Below are positions 1 through 7,481 of a stretch of DNA of 35,009 nt, piece by piece; the stretch's first letter is position 1, and the number at the start of each line of letters is the position of its first letter. The notes beneath the pieces were generated by a model, which made no database searches, had not been told where the DNA came from, and saw only the letters and a program-made list of their open reading frames with translations. The stretch comes from Solobacterium sp. (GTDB lineage: Bacteria > Bacillota_I > Bacilli_A > Erysipelotrichales > Erysipelotrichaceae), in NCBI GenBank assembly GCA_017432325.1, contig JAFRJJ010000053.1:1-35009 (forward strand). Reading direction: 5' to 3'. The position numbers and the translations under genes were made by a program.

Positions 1-1
1 A

Positions 2-40
2 CTGGAATTTGAAGATCCGTTTACGGGCAAGAAGAAATAG
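2..40 (+). CDS. C-terminal end of an unidentified protein (truncated by window start)
   Basis: Frame 2 is open from the window edge to a TAG at 38-40 and would encode the tail LEFEDPFTGKKK. The acidic then basic end is a plausible protein C-terminus, but thirteen codons are too few to identify a family or prove coding. No clear T-tailed terminator follows. Small hairpins TACGC/GCGTA (62-77) and GCTC/GAGC (78-88) lie downstream without a T-run. Confidence 0.35.
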   Translation: MEFEDPFTGKKK

Positions 41-106
41 TATGCGCGCGCAGACCACATTTACGCTGTAAGGCGTAGCTCTGGGAGCAGGGCTATGCCC
101 GCATCT

Positions 107-131
107 GAAAAACCACCGGCTTGGCCGGTGG
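107..131 (-). terminator. Intrinsic terminator of the CPBP-family gene
   Basis: CCACCGGC (113-120) and GCCGGTGG (124-131) form a perfect 8-bp stem with a 3-nt loop. Read on the minus strand it is followed by TTTTT, eight bases downstream of the stop codon at 139. Confidence 0.8.
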
Positions 132-138
132 ATATTTA

Positions 139-1068
139 TTACAGCAGTGCGATCGCCGCGGCGATGTGCGCGATGAACAGGAACAGACATACCAGGATGC
201 TGGATGATGTCAGCAGCAGTTTCCAGAGCGGCCATTCAGCAGCGCCTGTCATCGGGAAACCAAGCCTGAGCGCTTTGCGCGAGATGCCGAATCCGGCAAG
301 CAGGAACTGCATGAAGATCAGGATGACCGACAGCCAGATCATGCGTTCCGGGATCTGCTGTATGACAAGATAGAAGATCTGGATAAATATGGAGATCCTG
401 ATCGCCGGACGGATCGAATGATATTTCAATGTGATATGCGACAGGAACCATCCGGTAAAGAATGCCGGTACCATCATGACAATGTTAGTCTGCGCGATGG
501 CATACAGGAACGCGCTGGCAAGGACACCAAAATATCTTCCGTAGTGACCGAGCTGCCGCTGGATGGTGCCTCTGAAGATCATCTCATCGCTCACAGGTTT
601 CAGAATGACAAACAGAAGGATGTACAGGATGTTGCACAGGATCGTTTCCTGTGAAGTGAATATACCGAGAAAGTCATATGAGATCCCTTTGGAGAGGGAG
701 GACAGTCCGATGGCCGACATGGCTGCGTACAGACTGATCGATATGACGGCACCGATGCTGTTGAGCGTGATCTGCTGTGTTTTTGAGATGCCTGCCGGTT
801 TCAGATAATCACCGATGTTCAGGTGCAGGAATATGGAACTCAGCCCGAAAGCGGTCAGCGGGATGATGACCAGGACGATGGCGGATACAAGGAGTCCGAG
901 AATATCCTGGCTGTAGTTATATGTCAGACCGGGAAAGCGCGCGAAAAAATATTCCGATCCGTAATATACGATCAGAGGCAGGAGGATATAGACCGCCAGG
1001 GATCTTCCGAAGTGGTCGATACTCGCTCTGGCCTGTTTTTTCGTGACTGTTCTGGGTGCTTCAGACAT
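139..1068 (-). CDS. CPBP-family (CAAX-protease/bacteriocin-processing-like) membrane protein with degenerate active site
   Basis: A 309-residue polytopic membrane protein with about eight hydrophobic segments. The segment DEMIFRG (about residues 161-167) matches motif 1 (EExxxR) of the CPBP/Abi intramembrane protease family, with the first Glu replaced by Asp. In the family, motif 2 ends with His and motif 3 carries another His. Here the matching places appear to hold Gln (Q193 in FLYAIAQ and Q230 in ISIFIQIF), so the metal/acid site may be lost and the protein may be non-proteolytic. The start at 1068 was chosen because GAGGT lies 5-6 bases upstream. An ATG 36 bases earlier has no ribosome site. 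It is a single gene with its own terminator. Substrate unknown; family membership is fairly secure, activity is not. Confidence 0.7.
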   Translation of the reverse strand: MSEAPRTVTKKQARASIDHFGRSLAVYILLPLIVYYGSEYFFARFPGLTYNYSQDILGLLVSAIVLVIIPLTAFGLSSIFLHLNIGDYLKPAGISKTQQITLNSIGAVISISLYAAMSAIGLSSLSKGISYDFLGIFTSQETILCNILYILLFVILKPVSDEMIFRGTIQRQLGHYGRYFGVLASAFLYAIAQTNIVMMVPAFFTGWFLSHITLKYHSIRPAIRISIFIQIFYLVIQQIPERMIWLSVILIFMQFLLAGFGISRKALRLGFPMTGAAEWPLWKLLLTSSSILVCLFLFIAHIAAAIALL

Positions 1069-1146
1069 GCATGACCTCATAAAAAGATGTGCGTATTGTA
1101 ACACATCAATGTGATAAACAAGTGAATTGACTGGAAGTCATTATAA

Positions 1147-1179
1147 TAAAATGCCCGAATTACTGCAAATTCAGGCATT
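1147..1179 (-). terminator. Intrinsic terminator of the NAD(P)HX repair gene
   Basis: ATGCCCGAATT (1151-1161) pairs with AATTCAGGCAT (1168-1178), with one mismatch. On the minus strand the stem is followed by TTTTATTATAA, just after the stop codon at 1185. It also has a T-run on the plus strand, so it could work in both directions. Confidence 0.75.
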
Positions 1180-1184
1180 TTTGC

Positions 1185-2651
1185 TTAATATCCGTGTTTT
1201 CGGAACAGCTGATCCATCAGCTGGGGATAGCATTCGAACGGGAATGCCTGCATGCTGTGGGATTCAAGACCGATATCCGCAAGGTATCCGTGGATCCATA
1301 CAGCCATGCATACGGCGCTGAATATATCGGCGGTAAATGACAGCATCGCTGTCATGATGCCGGTGAGCAGGTCGCCGCTGCCTGCCTGGGCAAGGGCGGG
1401 ATTGCCGCTCTGGTTGAAATAGTATTCGCCCGAAGGACTGGCCACGATCGTATTGGCACCTTTCAGAACGACGATGACACCGTATGTATCCGCGAATTCC
1501 GCCGCAAGCCGTACCTTGTTGTCCCTGACATAATGTACAGGCTTGTTGATCAGCGCTGCGAACTCCCCGATATGAGGCGTTATGATAACAGGCGCTTTGA
1601 CAAAGCGGAGCAGATAGGTGTTGTGCACCAGCATACGGAGCGCTTCCGCGTCCAAAATGACGGGAGCTTTGCTGTTCTGAAGGATCAGGTCCATCACATC
1701 CCGTTTGTGGGGCATGTTTACCGCGCCGCTGCCCATGCAGATGGCACTGGCGTTTGTGACAAGCGGAAGAACGACATCCTTCCAGTTATAATCATTGAAC
1801 GGATGATAGACCGTGGTGATGAACCTTGAAGCGGGAATGGCATAGATCTCTTCCGGCAGTGCGCACTCGATATAGCCGGCGCCCATTGCGGACGCGCCGA
1901 GAATGTTCAGACATGCTGCGCCTGCCATGCCTTTACCGCCTGCTGCCAGCAGGATCTTTCCATGACTGCCTTTATAAGCGGATTCTTCTTTTTTTGGGAA
2001 GTTCCGGAAGAAGATCTCTTCATTCATTTCATGTATTTTCGACGGGATCGTATGCGGCAGGTCCATGGGCAGCAGTTTTACGGAGCGGAACAGATGGTGT
2101 TCCTTCCTCAGCATGTGGAACGGCTTCAGGCAGTCGAGGGCGAAGGTGACATCCGAACGGATGGCATCTTTGTCAAAACTGTCCGTATCGCATTCGGCAC
2201 CGCTGTTGATGTCGATGCTGTATACAGGCTTGGATGACCGGTTGACCTTTTCAAACAATGCTTTCAGGTTCGCCGGCAGCGCGCCGTGAAAACCGAACCC
2301 GAACACCGCGTCGACAACAGCGTCCGCTGCTTCCAGCTCTTCATCAAAATGACGAACGGAAACAAAGGTGCGCCTGCTCAGCTTTGCGTGGTTTTCCGCT
2401 GCAGCTTCCGTGGAAGGTCTGCCGCTGACCAGGATGATCCGGCATGTATAATCCTGTTTCAGAAGTCTTGCCGCAACAAAAGCATCGCCTCCGTTGTTGC
2501 CTTTTCCCGCCAGAAACAGGATCCGTGAACCGGGCGTGATATGTTCCTTCAGCGCGTCCGCGACGAAAGAACCTGCCCGTTCCATGAGCTCGGACACAGT
2601 CAAACCGGACGAAGCTTCTATCTGTTTCATTCCTGTGCTATCTACGATCAT
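1185..2651 (-). CDS. nnr: Bifunctional NAD(P)H-hydrate epimerase / ADP-dependent NAD(P)H-hydrate dehydratase
   Basis: A 488-residue cytosolic metabolite-repair enzyme. The N-terminal YjeF-type domain epimerises damaged (R)-NAD(P)HX, and the C-terminal ribokinase-like domain dehydrates the S form back to NAD(P)H using ADP. Visible motifs are GKGNNGGD (residues 49-56) and SIDINSG in the epimerase half. The dehydratase half has HGKILLAAGG, ILDAEAL, TPHIGEF, VVLKGANT and the C-terminal AGSGDLLTG, which is the nucleotide/anion-hole motif. Length is normal for the fused form. The frame stays open far upstream, but that stretch is only the antisense of the Lys-rich gene. The ATG at 2651 gives the usual N-terminus (MIVDSTGMKQIEASSG), with a weak AGGA upstream. 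It is monocistronic and divergent from the gene at 2784. Confidence 0.93.
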   Translation of the reverse strand: MIVDSTGMKQIEASSGLTVSELMERAGSFVADALKEHITPGSRILFLAGKGNNGGDAFVAARLLKQDYTCRIILVSGRPSTEAAAENHAKLSRRTFVSVRHFDEELEAADAVVDAVFGFGFHGALPANLKALFEKVNRSSKPVYSIDINSGAECDTDSFDKDAIRSDVTFALDCLKPFHMLRKEHHLFRSVKLLPMDLPHTIPSKIHEMNEEIFFRNFPKKEESAYKGSHGKILLAAGGKGMAGAACLNILGASAMGAGYIECALPEEIYAIPASRFITTVYHPFNDYNWKDVVLPLVTNASAICMGSGAVNMPHKRDVMDLILQNSKAPVILDAEALRMLVHNTYLLRFVKAPVIITPHIGEFAALINKPVHYVRDNKVRLAAEFADTYGVIVVLKGANTIVASPSGEYYFNQSGNPALAQAGSGDLLTGIMTAMLSFTADIFSAVCMAVWIHGYLADIGLESHSMQAFPFECYPQLMDQLFRKHGY

Positions 2652-2718
2652 TTTCAGTAAACATCCTGCTGCATATAATATGATACACCTGAAAGATTGT
2701 AAAAAAATGCAAAAAAGG

Positions 2719-2746
2719 CTTAAATATCGTAAAATAGTGCTATAAT
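2719..2746 (+). promoter_or_regulatory. Sigma-A-type promoter of the Lys/Ala-rich protein gene
   Basis: A perfect -10 TATAAT sits at 2741-2746 with a weak -35-like CTTAAA at 2719-2724 (16-bp spacer). The gene's ribosome site GGGAGGA follows at about 2770. Confidence 0.6.
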
Positions 2747-2783
2747 CATGCAATGAGGCGAAAGCTTCGAGGGAGGATTTATT

Positions 2784-3317
2784 ATGCCGACAAAGAAAAA
2801 GGCAGAAGAAACAGCAGCTGCAGCAGTTGAGGCCGAAGCTAAGAAGACAGCCAAAAAGCCCGCCGCAAAGAAAGCTGCAAAGACAACCGCAGCAGCTGAA
2901 ACAGCTGAAAAGAAAACAACAGCTAAGAAGACTGCCAAAAAGACAGCAAAAGCTGAAACTACAGAAAAGAAAACTACAGCTAAGAAGACAACAGCTAAGA
3001 AAGCAGCTAAGAAGGCTGCTGAACCTGCACCGGAAGTTGCTAAGAAGTCCTATCAGGAATACAGGGACGTCATCAACTGGAAGAAGTGGGAAGCTCACAA
3101 TCTTGATTGGCTTTGGATCGAAGTCAACGCAGGTGACCTTCTGACTGAACTGGAAGCAGGCGTAGACAATATCGCTACAGCAGTAGCAGCTGTTAAAGAC
3201 TGCATGCTCGAAGGCGACTATTATATTGTTGAAGCTGACGACGCAGCGCTCTCCGTCCGTTACTATACAGACAATCTGAGCGAATCCCGCCGTACATACA
3301 AAGAAGTAAACGGCTGA
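2784..3317 (+). CDS. Histone-H1-like Lys/Ala-rich protein with conserved-looking C-terminal domain
   Basis: A 177-residue protein in two parts. Residues about 1-85 are low-complexity, dominated by K, A, T and E with repeated AKKTAKK/TTAKK units, like the C-terminal tail of histone H1 and bacterial Hc1/AlgP-type nucleoid proteins. From about residue 88 (KKSYQEYRDVINWKKWEAHN) the protein becomes an ordinary folded sequence of about 90 residues, rich in W, Y and acidic residues, that I do not recognise. The basic tail suggests nonspecific DNA or RNA binding; that is inference. A good GGGAGGA ribosome site, a consensus -10 and a strong terminator suggest good expression as a single gene. It could instead be a ribosome- or surface-associated basic protein. 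Confidence 0.8.
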   Translation: MPTKKKAEETAAAAVEAEAKKTAKKPAAKKAAKTTAAAETAEKKTTAKKTAKKTAKAETTEKKTTAKKTTAKKAAKKAAEPAPEVAKKSYQEYRDVINWKKWEAHNLDWLWIEVNAGDLLTELEAGVDNIATAVAAVKDCMLEGDYYIVEADDAALSVRYYTDNLSESRRTYKEVNG

Positions 3318-3324
3318 TCAGACA

Positions 3325-3352
3325 AAAAAGAACGTCCTCGTGACGTTTTTTT
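3325..3352. terminator. Bidirectional intrinsic terminator
   Basis: AACGTC (3331-3336) pairs with GACGTT (3342-3347). The stem is flanked by A-runs on the left and an eight-base T-run on the right. It serves the Lys-rich gene (+) and the convergent membrane-protein gene (-) ending at 3352. Confidence 0.85.
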
Positions 3353-3843
3353 TACGCTCTGTAAAGAAGCACGGAGATACTGATGGCATAGATCAGTTCC
3401 GCCGGGCCGTTGATCGTTCCGTCCATCATGCATGTCAGTCCTGCGATGACGCACATGCAGAGGTAGATACGGATCAGTTCCGGTCTGGCAAGCAGGGCCT
3501 TGATCATCATGACGTTGAAGACCAGAACAGAACCGTACGCGCAGAACAGATGGATGTGGGAACTGATATCCTCCGGTACATGATAAGGGATGACCAGTGT
3601 CAGGATGAACAGGGAGATATAGACCGCCCACAGGAAACGGATATGATCACGGACTGCGATCCGGTATGTCATGATCGCCGTGTAGATCATCACAGGGATC
3701 AGACACATATAAAATACCGGCAGTCTTATGACCGCAATGCCCGAATAATTCAGTGTAAAGCCCGTCATGATCATCGGGATGCCCAGCAGGACCGGTATGA
3801 TCAGATCAGACAGAATATTGAACCCGTATTTTCTTGTATTCAT
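3352..3843 (-). CDS. Small integral membrane protein of unknown function
   Basis: Read from the ATG at 3843 (MNTRKYGFN) this is a 163-residue protein made almost entirely of five or six hydrophobic helices joined by short charged loops. I recognise no family. The start is uncertain: no Shine-Dalgarno sequence precedes 3843, and the frame stays open upstream to an ATG at 3936 (also without a ribosome site). The membrane segments begin soon after 3843, so the shorter form is preferred. The chosen ATG forms one end of a perfect inverted repeat (3841-3861), which could affect initiation. It is divergent from the aro operon promoter and convergent with the Lys-rich gene. Confidence 0.65.
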   Translation of the reverse strand: MNTRKYGFNILSDLIIPVLLGIPMIMTGFTLNYSGIAVIRLPVFYMCLIPVMIYTAIMTYRIAVRDHIRFLWAVYISLFILTLVIPYHVPEDISSHIHLFCAYGSVLVFNVMMIKALLARPELIRIYLCMCVIAGLTCMMDGTINGPAELIYAISISVLLYRA

Positions 3844-3861
3844 GTTATGAATGATAACATG
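3841..3861 (-). promoter_or_regulatory. Inverted repeat enclosing the start codon of the membrane-protein gene
   Basis: CATGTTAT (3841-3848) and ATAACATG (3854-3861) form a perfect 8-bp stem with a 5-nt loop. On the minus strand the final ATG is the proposed start codon, so the start would be paired in the mRNA. Confidence 0.5.
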
Positions 3862-3917
3862 TACCGGGAAACCGTTGTACCGTAATCCTTTTGAAAAAAC
3901 TTTCAGAAAACCGATGC

Positions 3918-3946
3918 TTGATAGTGCCTGCCGCATGTAATATACT
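3918..3946 (+). promoter_or_regulatory. Promoter of the aro operon leader
   Basis: -35 TTGATA (3918-3923), an exact 17-bp spacer and -10 TATACT (3941-3946) make a near-consensus sigma-A promoter. Transcription would begin at about 3950-3954, only about 8-12 bases before the leader-peptide ATG. Confidence 0.85.
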
Positions 3947-3961
3947 TACATCGGAAAACGT

Positions 3962-4003
3962 ATGAAAACATTCAGAAGCTATTACTATTATTACGTTGGA
4001 TAG
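3962..4003 (+). CDS. Leader peptide of the aro operon, with five consecutive tyrosines
   Basis: The 13-codon reading frame encodes MKTFRSYYYYYVG and ends with TAG at 4001-4003. Five consecutive Tyr codons (TAT TAC TAT TAT TAC, 3980-3994) and one Phe codon lie directly upstream of a shikimate/tyrosine operon. A modest ribosome site (GGAAA, 3953-3957) stands five bases before the ATG, and a strong promoter lies just upstream. The position, the codon bias towards the pathway end product, and the competing hairpins and terminator downstream fit a classic attenuator leader peptide like those of E. coli pheA or trp. The peptide itself probably has no other role; its translation speed is the signal. 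Confidence 0.85.
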   Translation: MKTFRSYYYYYVG

Positions 4004-4004
4004 T

Positions 4005-4093
4005 GCGGACGTTATCTGCAGATAATGACCGCTTTTATGCAGTATGACGGCATTATCTGATGGTAGGGAAACGACAGCCGAATGGATGATGCC
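4005..4093 (+). promoter_or_regulatory. Attenuator: mutually exclusive leader RNA hairpins
   Basis: Three alternative pairings are visible. 1:2 is the hairpin 4005-4032, with GCGG/CCGC outside the palindrome TTATCTGCAGATAA. 2:3 is CAGATAATG (4019-4027) with CATTATCTG (4051-4059), a perfect 9-bp match. 3:4 is GGCATTATC (4049-4057) with GATGATGCC (4085-4093), 9 bp with one G-U. Segment 4 is part of the terminator stem. A ribosome stalled at the Tyr codons leaves 1:2 intact, freeing segment 3 to capture segment 4 (antitermination). A ribosome reaching the stop codon covers segment 1, so 2:3 forms and the terminator can fold. The pairings are seen; the mechanism is inference. Confidence 0.75.
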
Positions 4094-4110
4094 ATGCGGC
4101 TTTTTGTTTT
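4076..4110 (+). terminator. Attenuator terminator before aroB
   Basis: AGCCG (4076-4080) pairs with CGGCT (4097-4101), and ATGG (4082-4085) pairs with CCAT (4092-4095) inside it. The hairpin is followed by TTTTTGTTTT. It lies just before the aroB ribosome site GGAGGTGA, so it would stop transcription before the first structural gene. Confidence 0.8.
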
Positions 4111-4124
4111 CCGGAGGTGACCAG

Positions 4125-5132
4125 ATGGAAATACAGGTACACACAAAACAGAGAGATTATACAGTTACGGTGGAACGGGGCGCTCTGTCCAGGACGCGTG
4201 AGATCATCGGGGATGCCGGGCATGCCTTCATCGTCAGCGACAGCGGGGTACCGCAGAAATGGAAGGATATCCTGTGCGGACAGTTCCCCAACGGGCATAT
4301 GCATGTGTTTGAACAGGGGGAGGCTTCCAAGAATATCGACGTATTCCGGGAGATCCTGGAGGATATGCTCGAATGTCATATATCGCGGAATGACATCCTG
4401 ATCGCGCTGGGCGGCGGGGTGACCGGAGACCTTGCCGGTTTTGCGGCAAGCGCGTATATGCGGGGCATCCGCTATGTGAATATCCCGACAACATCGCTTT
4501 CCATGATCGATTCCGGGATCGGCGGAAAAACAGCCATCGATCTCAACGGCGTCAAGAACTGTGTCGGCGCGTTCTGGCAGCCGTATGCAGTCATCGTTGA
4601 TCCGGATATCCTCTCAACGCTTCCCGAACGTCACCTGAACAACGGGATGGCGGAAGCTGTGAAGGAAGGACTCATCCGGGATCCCGGTCTCTTCGCGTTA
4701 TTTGAACAGGATGACTGGAAACAGCATCTTGATGAGATCATAACGCGCTGTCTGGTCATAAAGCGTGATATTGTTGAACGGGATGAACGGGAAAGCGGTG
4801 AACGGAAACTGCTGAACTTCGGACATACATTCGGTCATGCCTATGAAAGCTGGCATGGTTTTGATACATACCTGCACGGGGAGTGCGTGGCAATGGGCAT
4901 GATGACAGTGCTCAAAGATCCTCAGATCAGACAGAGACTGCATACCGTACTGCAGAGACTGCAGCTGCCTGAAACATGCAGCGCGGACAGGGAAGAGGTC
5001 ATCCGTCTTGTCATGAATGACAAGAAAGCAGACCATGGCACGGTCACAGTTGTCCAGGTGGACGAGATCGGTAACGGTCATCTGGAAACATGGTCCAAAG
5101 AGCAGATAAGAGAAAGGCTGGAAGCTATATGA
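4125..5132 (+). CDS. aroB: 3-dehydroquinate synthase
   Basis: A 335-residue cytosolic enzyme converting DAHP to 3-dehydroquinate, step two of the shikimate pathway, using NAD and a divalent metal. Motifs include the NAD-binding GGGVTGDLAGF (from residue 96), PTTSLSMIDSGIGGKTAID, and the metal ligands in NGMAEAVKEG, NFGHTFGHAYE and LHGECVAMG. It is slightly shorter than the usual 350-360 residues. The start at 4125 follows a strong GGAGGTGA at about 4113-4120. The frame extends upstream through the attenuator, which is not coding. It is the first structural gene of the operon, and its stop overlaps the aroC start as ATGA. Confidence 0.95.
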   Translation: MEIQVHTKQRDYTVTVERGALSRTREIIGDAGHAFIVSDSGVPQKWKDILCGQFPNGHMHVFEQGEASKNIDVFREILEDMLECHISRNDILIALGGGVTGDLAGFAASAYMRGIRYVNIPTTSLSMIDSGIGGKTAIDLNGVKNCVGAFWQPYAVIVDPDILSTLPERHLNNGMAEAVKEGLIRDPGLFALFEQDDWKQHLDEIITRCLVIKRDIVERDERESGERKLLNFGHTFGHAYESWHGFDTYLHGECVAMGMMTVLKDPQIRQRLHTVLQRLQLPETCSADREEVIRLVMNDKKADHGTVTVVQVDEIGNGHLETWSKEQIRERLEAI

Positions 5133-6235
5133 ACAATACGATTGGAAATCTGATCACACTGACAGTATTCGGGGAATCACACGGACCCGCCATCGGCGGC
5201 GTACTTGACGGACTGCCTTCCGGACTGCCGGTGGATGAAGCGTATATCGCGTCACAGATGGATCTGCGCAGGGCTGTCGGGAAGATCTCGACAGGCAGGC
5301 ATGAAGCAGATGTTCCGGAGTTTCTGTCCGGCGTCAAAGACGGCATGACGGAAGGGACGCCGCTGGCATTCATCATCCGGAACACCAACGTGAAGCGCTC
5401 CGATTATGACAGTCTGTCGGAAACAGCCAGGCCTTCCCACGCGGACTATACCGGCCATGTGAAATACTGCGGATACCAGGATGCCTCAGGCGGCGGACAC
5501 TTCTCCGGCAGGCTGACTGCTGTGTTTGTTGCGGCAGGAGCGATCCTGCGGCAGGCGCTGGAACAGAAGGGGATCCTGATCGGCACGCATATCAGATCAC
5601 TGCACGGGATCGAAGATGATCCGTTTGTACAGAATGAACTCATGGATCAGATCCACGCGCTGAATGAGAAAGACTTCGCGGTACTCAATGATGAAACAGG
5701 CAGACAGATGATCACTGAGATCGAACATGCCGCCTCACATCATGATTCCCTCGGCGGCATTCTGGAAACTGCTGTGGCGGGACTGCCCGCAGGCATCGGG
5801 GAACCGATGTTTGACAGCCTGGAGAGCAGGCTGTCACATGCCCTGTTTTCCATACCTGCCGTCAAAGGAATTGAATTCGGGAGCGGCTTCGCGCTGGCAG
5901 GGATGTACGGCAGCGAAGCAAATGACGCATTCGGTATTGAGAACGGGAACGTCATTACTCTGACCAATCATAACGGCGGCATCAACGGAGGCATTTCCAA
6001 CGGTATGCCCGTCGTATTCAGGACCGTGATCAAACCGACGCCTTCCATCGCGCAGCCGCAGAAGACCGTGAATTTCAAAACGATGGAAGAAACAGAGATT
6101 ACGATCACAGGCAGACATGATCCGGCGATCATACACCGGGCAAGAGTCGTACAGGACGCGGTCTGCGCGTTAACGCTGGCCGATCTGCTCGTGCAGCGCT
6201 TCGGACTCCTGTGGCTGAAAGAGGAGAGGGTATGA
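5129..6235 (+). CDS. aroC: Chorismate synthase
   Basis: A 368-residue FMN-dependent enzyme that removes phosphate from EPSP to give chorismate, the last common step to Phe, Tyr and Trp. The N-terminus TVFGESHGPAIGGVLDGLPSG and the later RPSHADYTGHVKYC and SGGGHFSGRLTA blocks are classic AroC signatures. NGGINGGISNGMPVVF and the C-terminal RHDPAIIHRA complete the set. Length is normal. Translation is coupled to aroB by a 4-base ATGA overlap and to the next gene by another ATGA overlap at 6232-6235. Having aroC second in the operon while the earlier aroF lies downstream shows that gene order does not follow reaction order. Confidence 0.96.
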   Translation: MNNTIGNLITLTVFGESHGPAIGGVLDGLPSGLPVDEAYIASQMDLRRAVGKISTGRHEADVPEFLSGVKDGMTEGTPLAFIIRNTNVKRSDYDSLSETARPSHADYTGHVKYCGYQDASGGGHFSGRLTAVFVAAGAILRQALEQKGILIGTHIRSLHGIEDDPFVQNELMDQIHALNEKDFAVLNDETGRQMITEIEHAASHHDSLGGILETAVAGLPAGIGEPMFDSLESRLSHALFSIPAVKGIEFGSGFALAGMYGSEANDAFGIENGNVITLTNHNGGINGGISNGMPVVFRTVIKPTPSIAQPQKTVNFKTMEETEITITGRHDPAIIHRARVVQDAVCALTLADLLVQRFGLLWLKEERV

Positions 6236-7467
6236 AACTCGGACTGATCGGACATCCGCTCTCACACAGCTGGTCGCCGCAGATCCACCGGTTCTTTCTC
6301 TCAGAACCGTATGAACTGATCGACCTTATGCCTGAAGAGCTGGAACAGTTCCTGAAAAAACGTGATTTTGACGGCGTCAATGTTACGATCCCCTATAAAA
6401 CAGCAGTCATGCAGTATCTGGATGAGATCGATCCTGCCGCGTCAGAGATCGGCGCAGTCAACTGTATCGTCAACAAGGACGGAAAACTGAAGGGATACAA
6501 TACCGACTATCTGGGATTCCGGGACATGCTGGTGCACGCAGGCACAGATGTGAAGGGAAAACAGACAGCAGTCCTGGGAAGCGGCGGCGCTTCCAAAGCA
6601 GTTGTCAAAGCAATCAGGGACCTCGGAGGAAATGTCAGTGTGGTATCACGCACACCTCATGATGACCTGATCGGTTATGACGACCTGTACCGGGGAAACT
6701 TTGAAGTGATCGTCAATACGACACCGCTGGGCATGTATCCGCAGATCGGCGATATGCCGGCAGACCTGCACAGGCTGCAGGGTGTGGAAACAGTGATCGA
6801 TGTCATTGCCAACCCGGTACGTTCGGCGCTTCTGTTTACAGCAGATCTGATGGGCTGTCAAACACTCGGCGGACTGGAGATGCTGGTGCGCCAGGCATTC
6901 GCGGCAGGAGAACTGTTTACCGGAAGAACACTGGACCGTGAAATGATCGGTCCATGCATCAATATGCTGAAACGGCAGAAACAGAACATTGTCCTGATCG
7001 GCATGCCGACATCCGGCAAAACGACTTTAGGCGCGCTGCTCAGTGAAGCGACAGGAAAAAAACTGGTGGAAATGGATGACCTGACGGCAGAACGAATGGG
7101 CATGAGTATCCCCCAGGCGTTTGCCAAGCATGGAGAAGCCTGGTTCCGGGAAGCGGAACGCAGGACAGTCGGAGAAGTATCACTGTACGAGCATTCAGTG
7201 ATCTCCTGCGGCGGAGGCGTCATCAAAAATCCCGACAACATGAAAAACCTGGGTGCCAACGGCGTGATCGTCTGGCTGGACCGCAGACCCGATCTGCTGT
7301 ACGGCTCATGCGACAGACCGCTGTCACCGGATTACGACAGTGTCCTGAAACTCTATCAGGAACGCTACGGACTGTATGAAAGCTTTGCGGATATCCGCAT
7401 TACCAACAACGACACGATCGAAGACTGTCTGCAGAGGATCATGGAACAGACAGGAGAAAACAACTGA
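6232..7467 (+). CDS. aroE-aroK: Fused shikimate dehydrogenase-shikimate kinase
   Basis: A 411-residue two-domain protein. Residues 1 to about 255 are shikimate dehydrogenase: SHSWSP contacts the substrate, TIPYKTAV carries the catalytic Lys, NTDYLGF follows, and GSGGASKA is the NADP loop. From about residue 256 a complete shikimate kinase follows: P-loop GMPTSGKTT, MDDLTAE with the Asp contacting shikimate, WFREAE with the substrate Arg, SCGGGVI, and the lid CDRPLS. One chain thus performs two consecutive steps, 3-dehydroshikimate to shikimate 3-phosphate. The DNA between the domains is continuous, with no internal stop or obvious restart, so this is a true fusion. The ATG at 6232 overlaps the aroC stop and has GAGGAGAGGG just upstream. 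Confidence 0.94.
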   Translation: MKLGLIGHPLSHSWSPQIHRFFLSEPYELIDLMPEELEQFLKKRDFDGVNVTIPYKTAVMQYLDEIDPAASEIGAVNCIVNKDGKLKGYNTDYLGFRDMLVHAGTDVKGKQTAVLGSGGASKAVVKAIRDLGGNVSVVSRTPHDDLIGYDDLYRGNFEVIVNTTPLGMYPQIGDMPADLHRLQGVETVIDVIANPVRSALLFTADLMGCQTLGGLEMLVRQAFAAGELFTGRTLDREMIGPCINMLKRQKQNIVLIGMPTSGKTTLGALLSEATGKKLVEMDDLTAERMGMSIPQAFAKHGEAWFREAERRTVGEVSLYEHSVISCGGGVIKNPDNMKNLGANGVIVWLDRRPDLLYGSCDRPLSPDYDSVLKLYQERYGLYESFADIRITNNDTIEDCLQRIMEQTGENN

Positions 7468-7481
7468 AACGGAGAAAGCAT

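Noticed and set aside
2652..3098. In-frame N-terminal extension of the NAD(P)HX repair gene, rich in Cys, Ser and Phe
   Set aside because: It is the antisense of the Lys-rich gene and its promoter; the ATG at 2651 gives the normal family N-terminus.
3950..4124. T-box or TRAP-type control of the aro operon
   Set aside because: No T-box consensus (AGGGTGGNACCGCG-like) and no series of GAG/TAG repeats is present; the Tyr leader peptide explains the region better.
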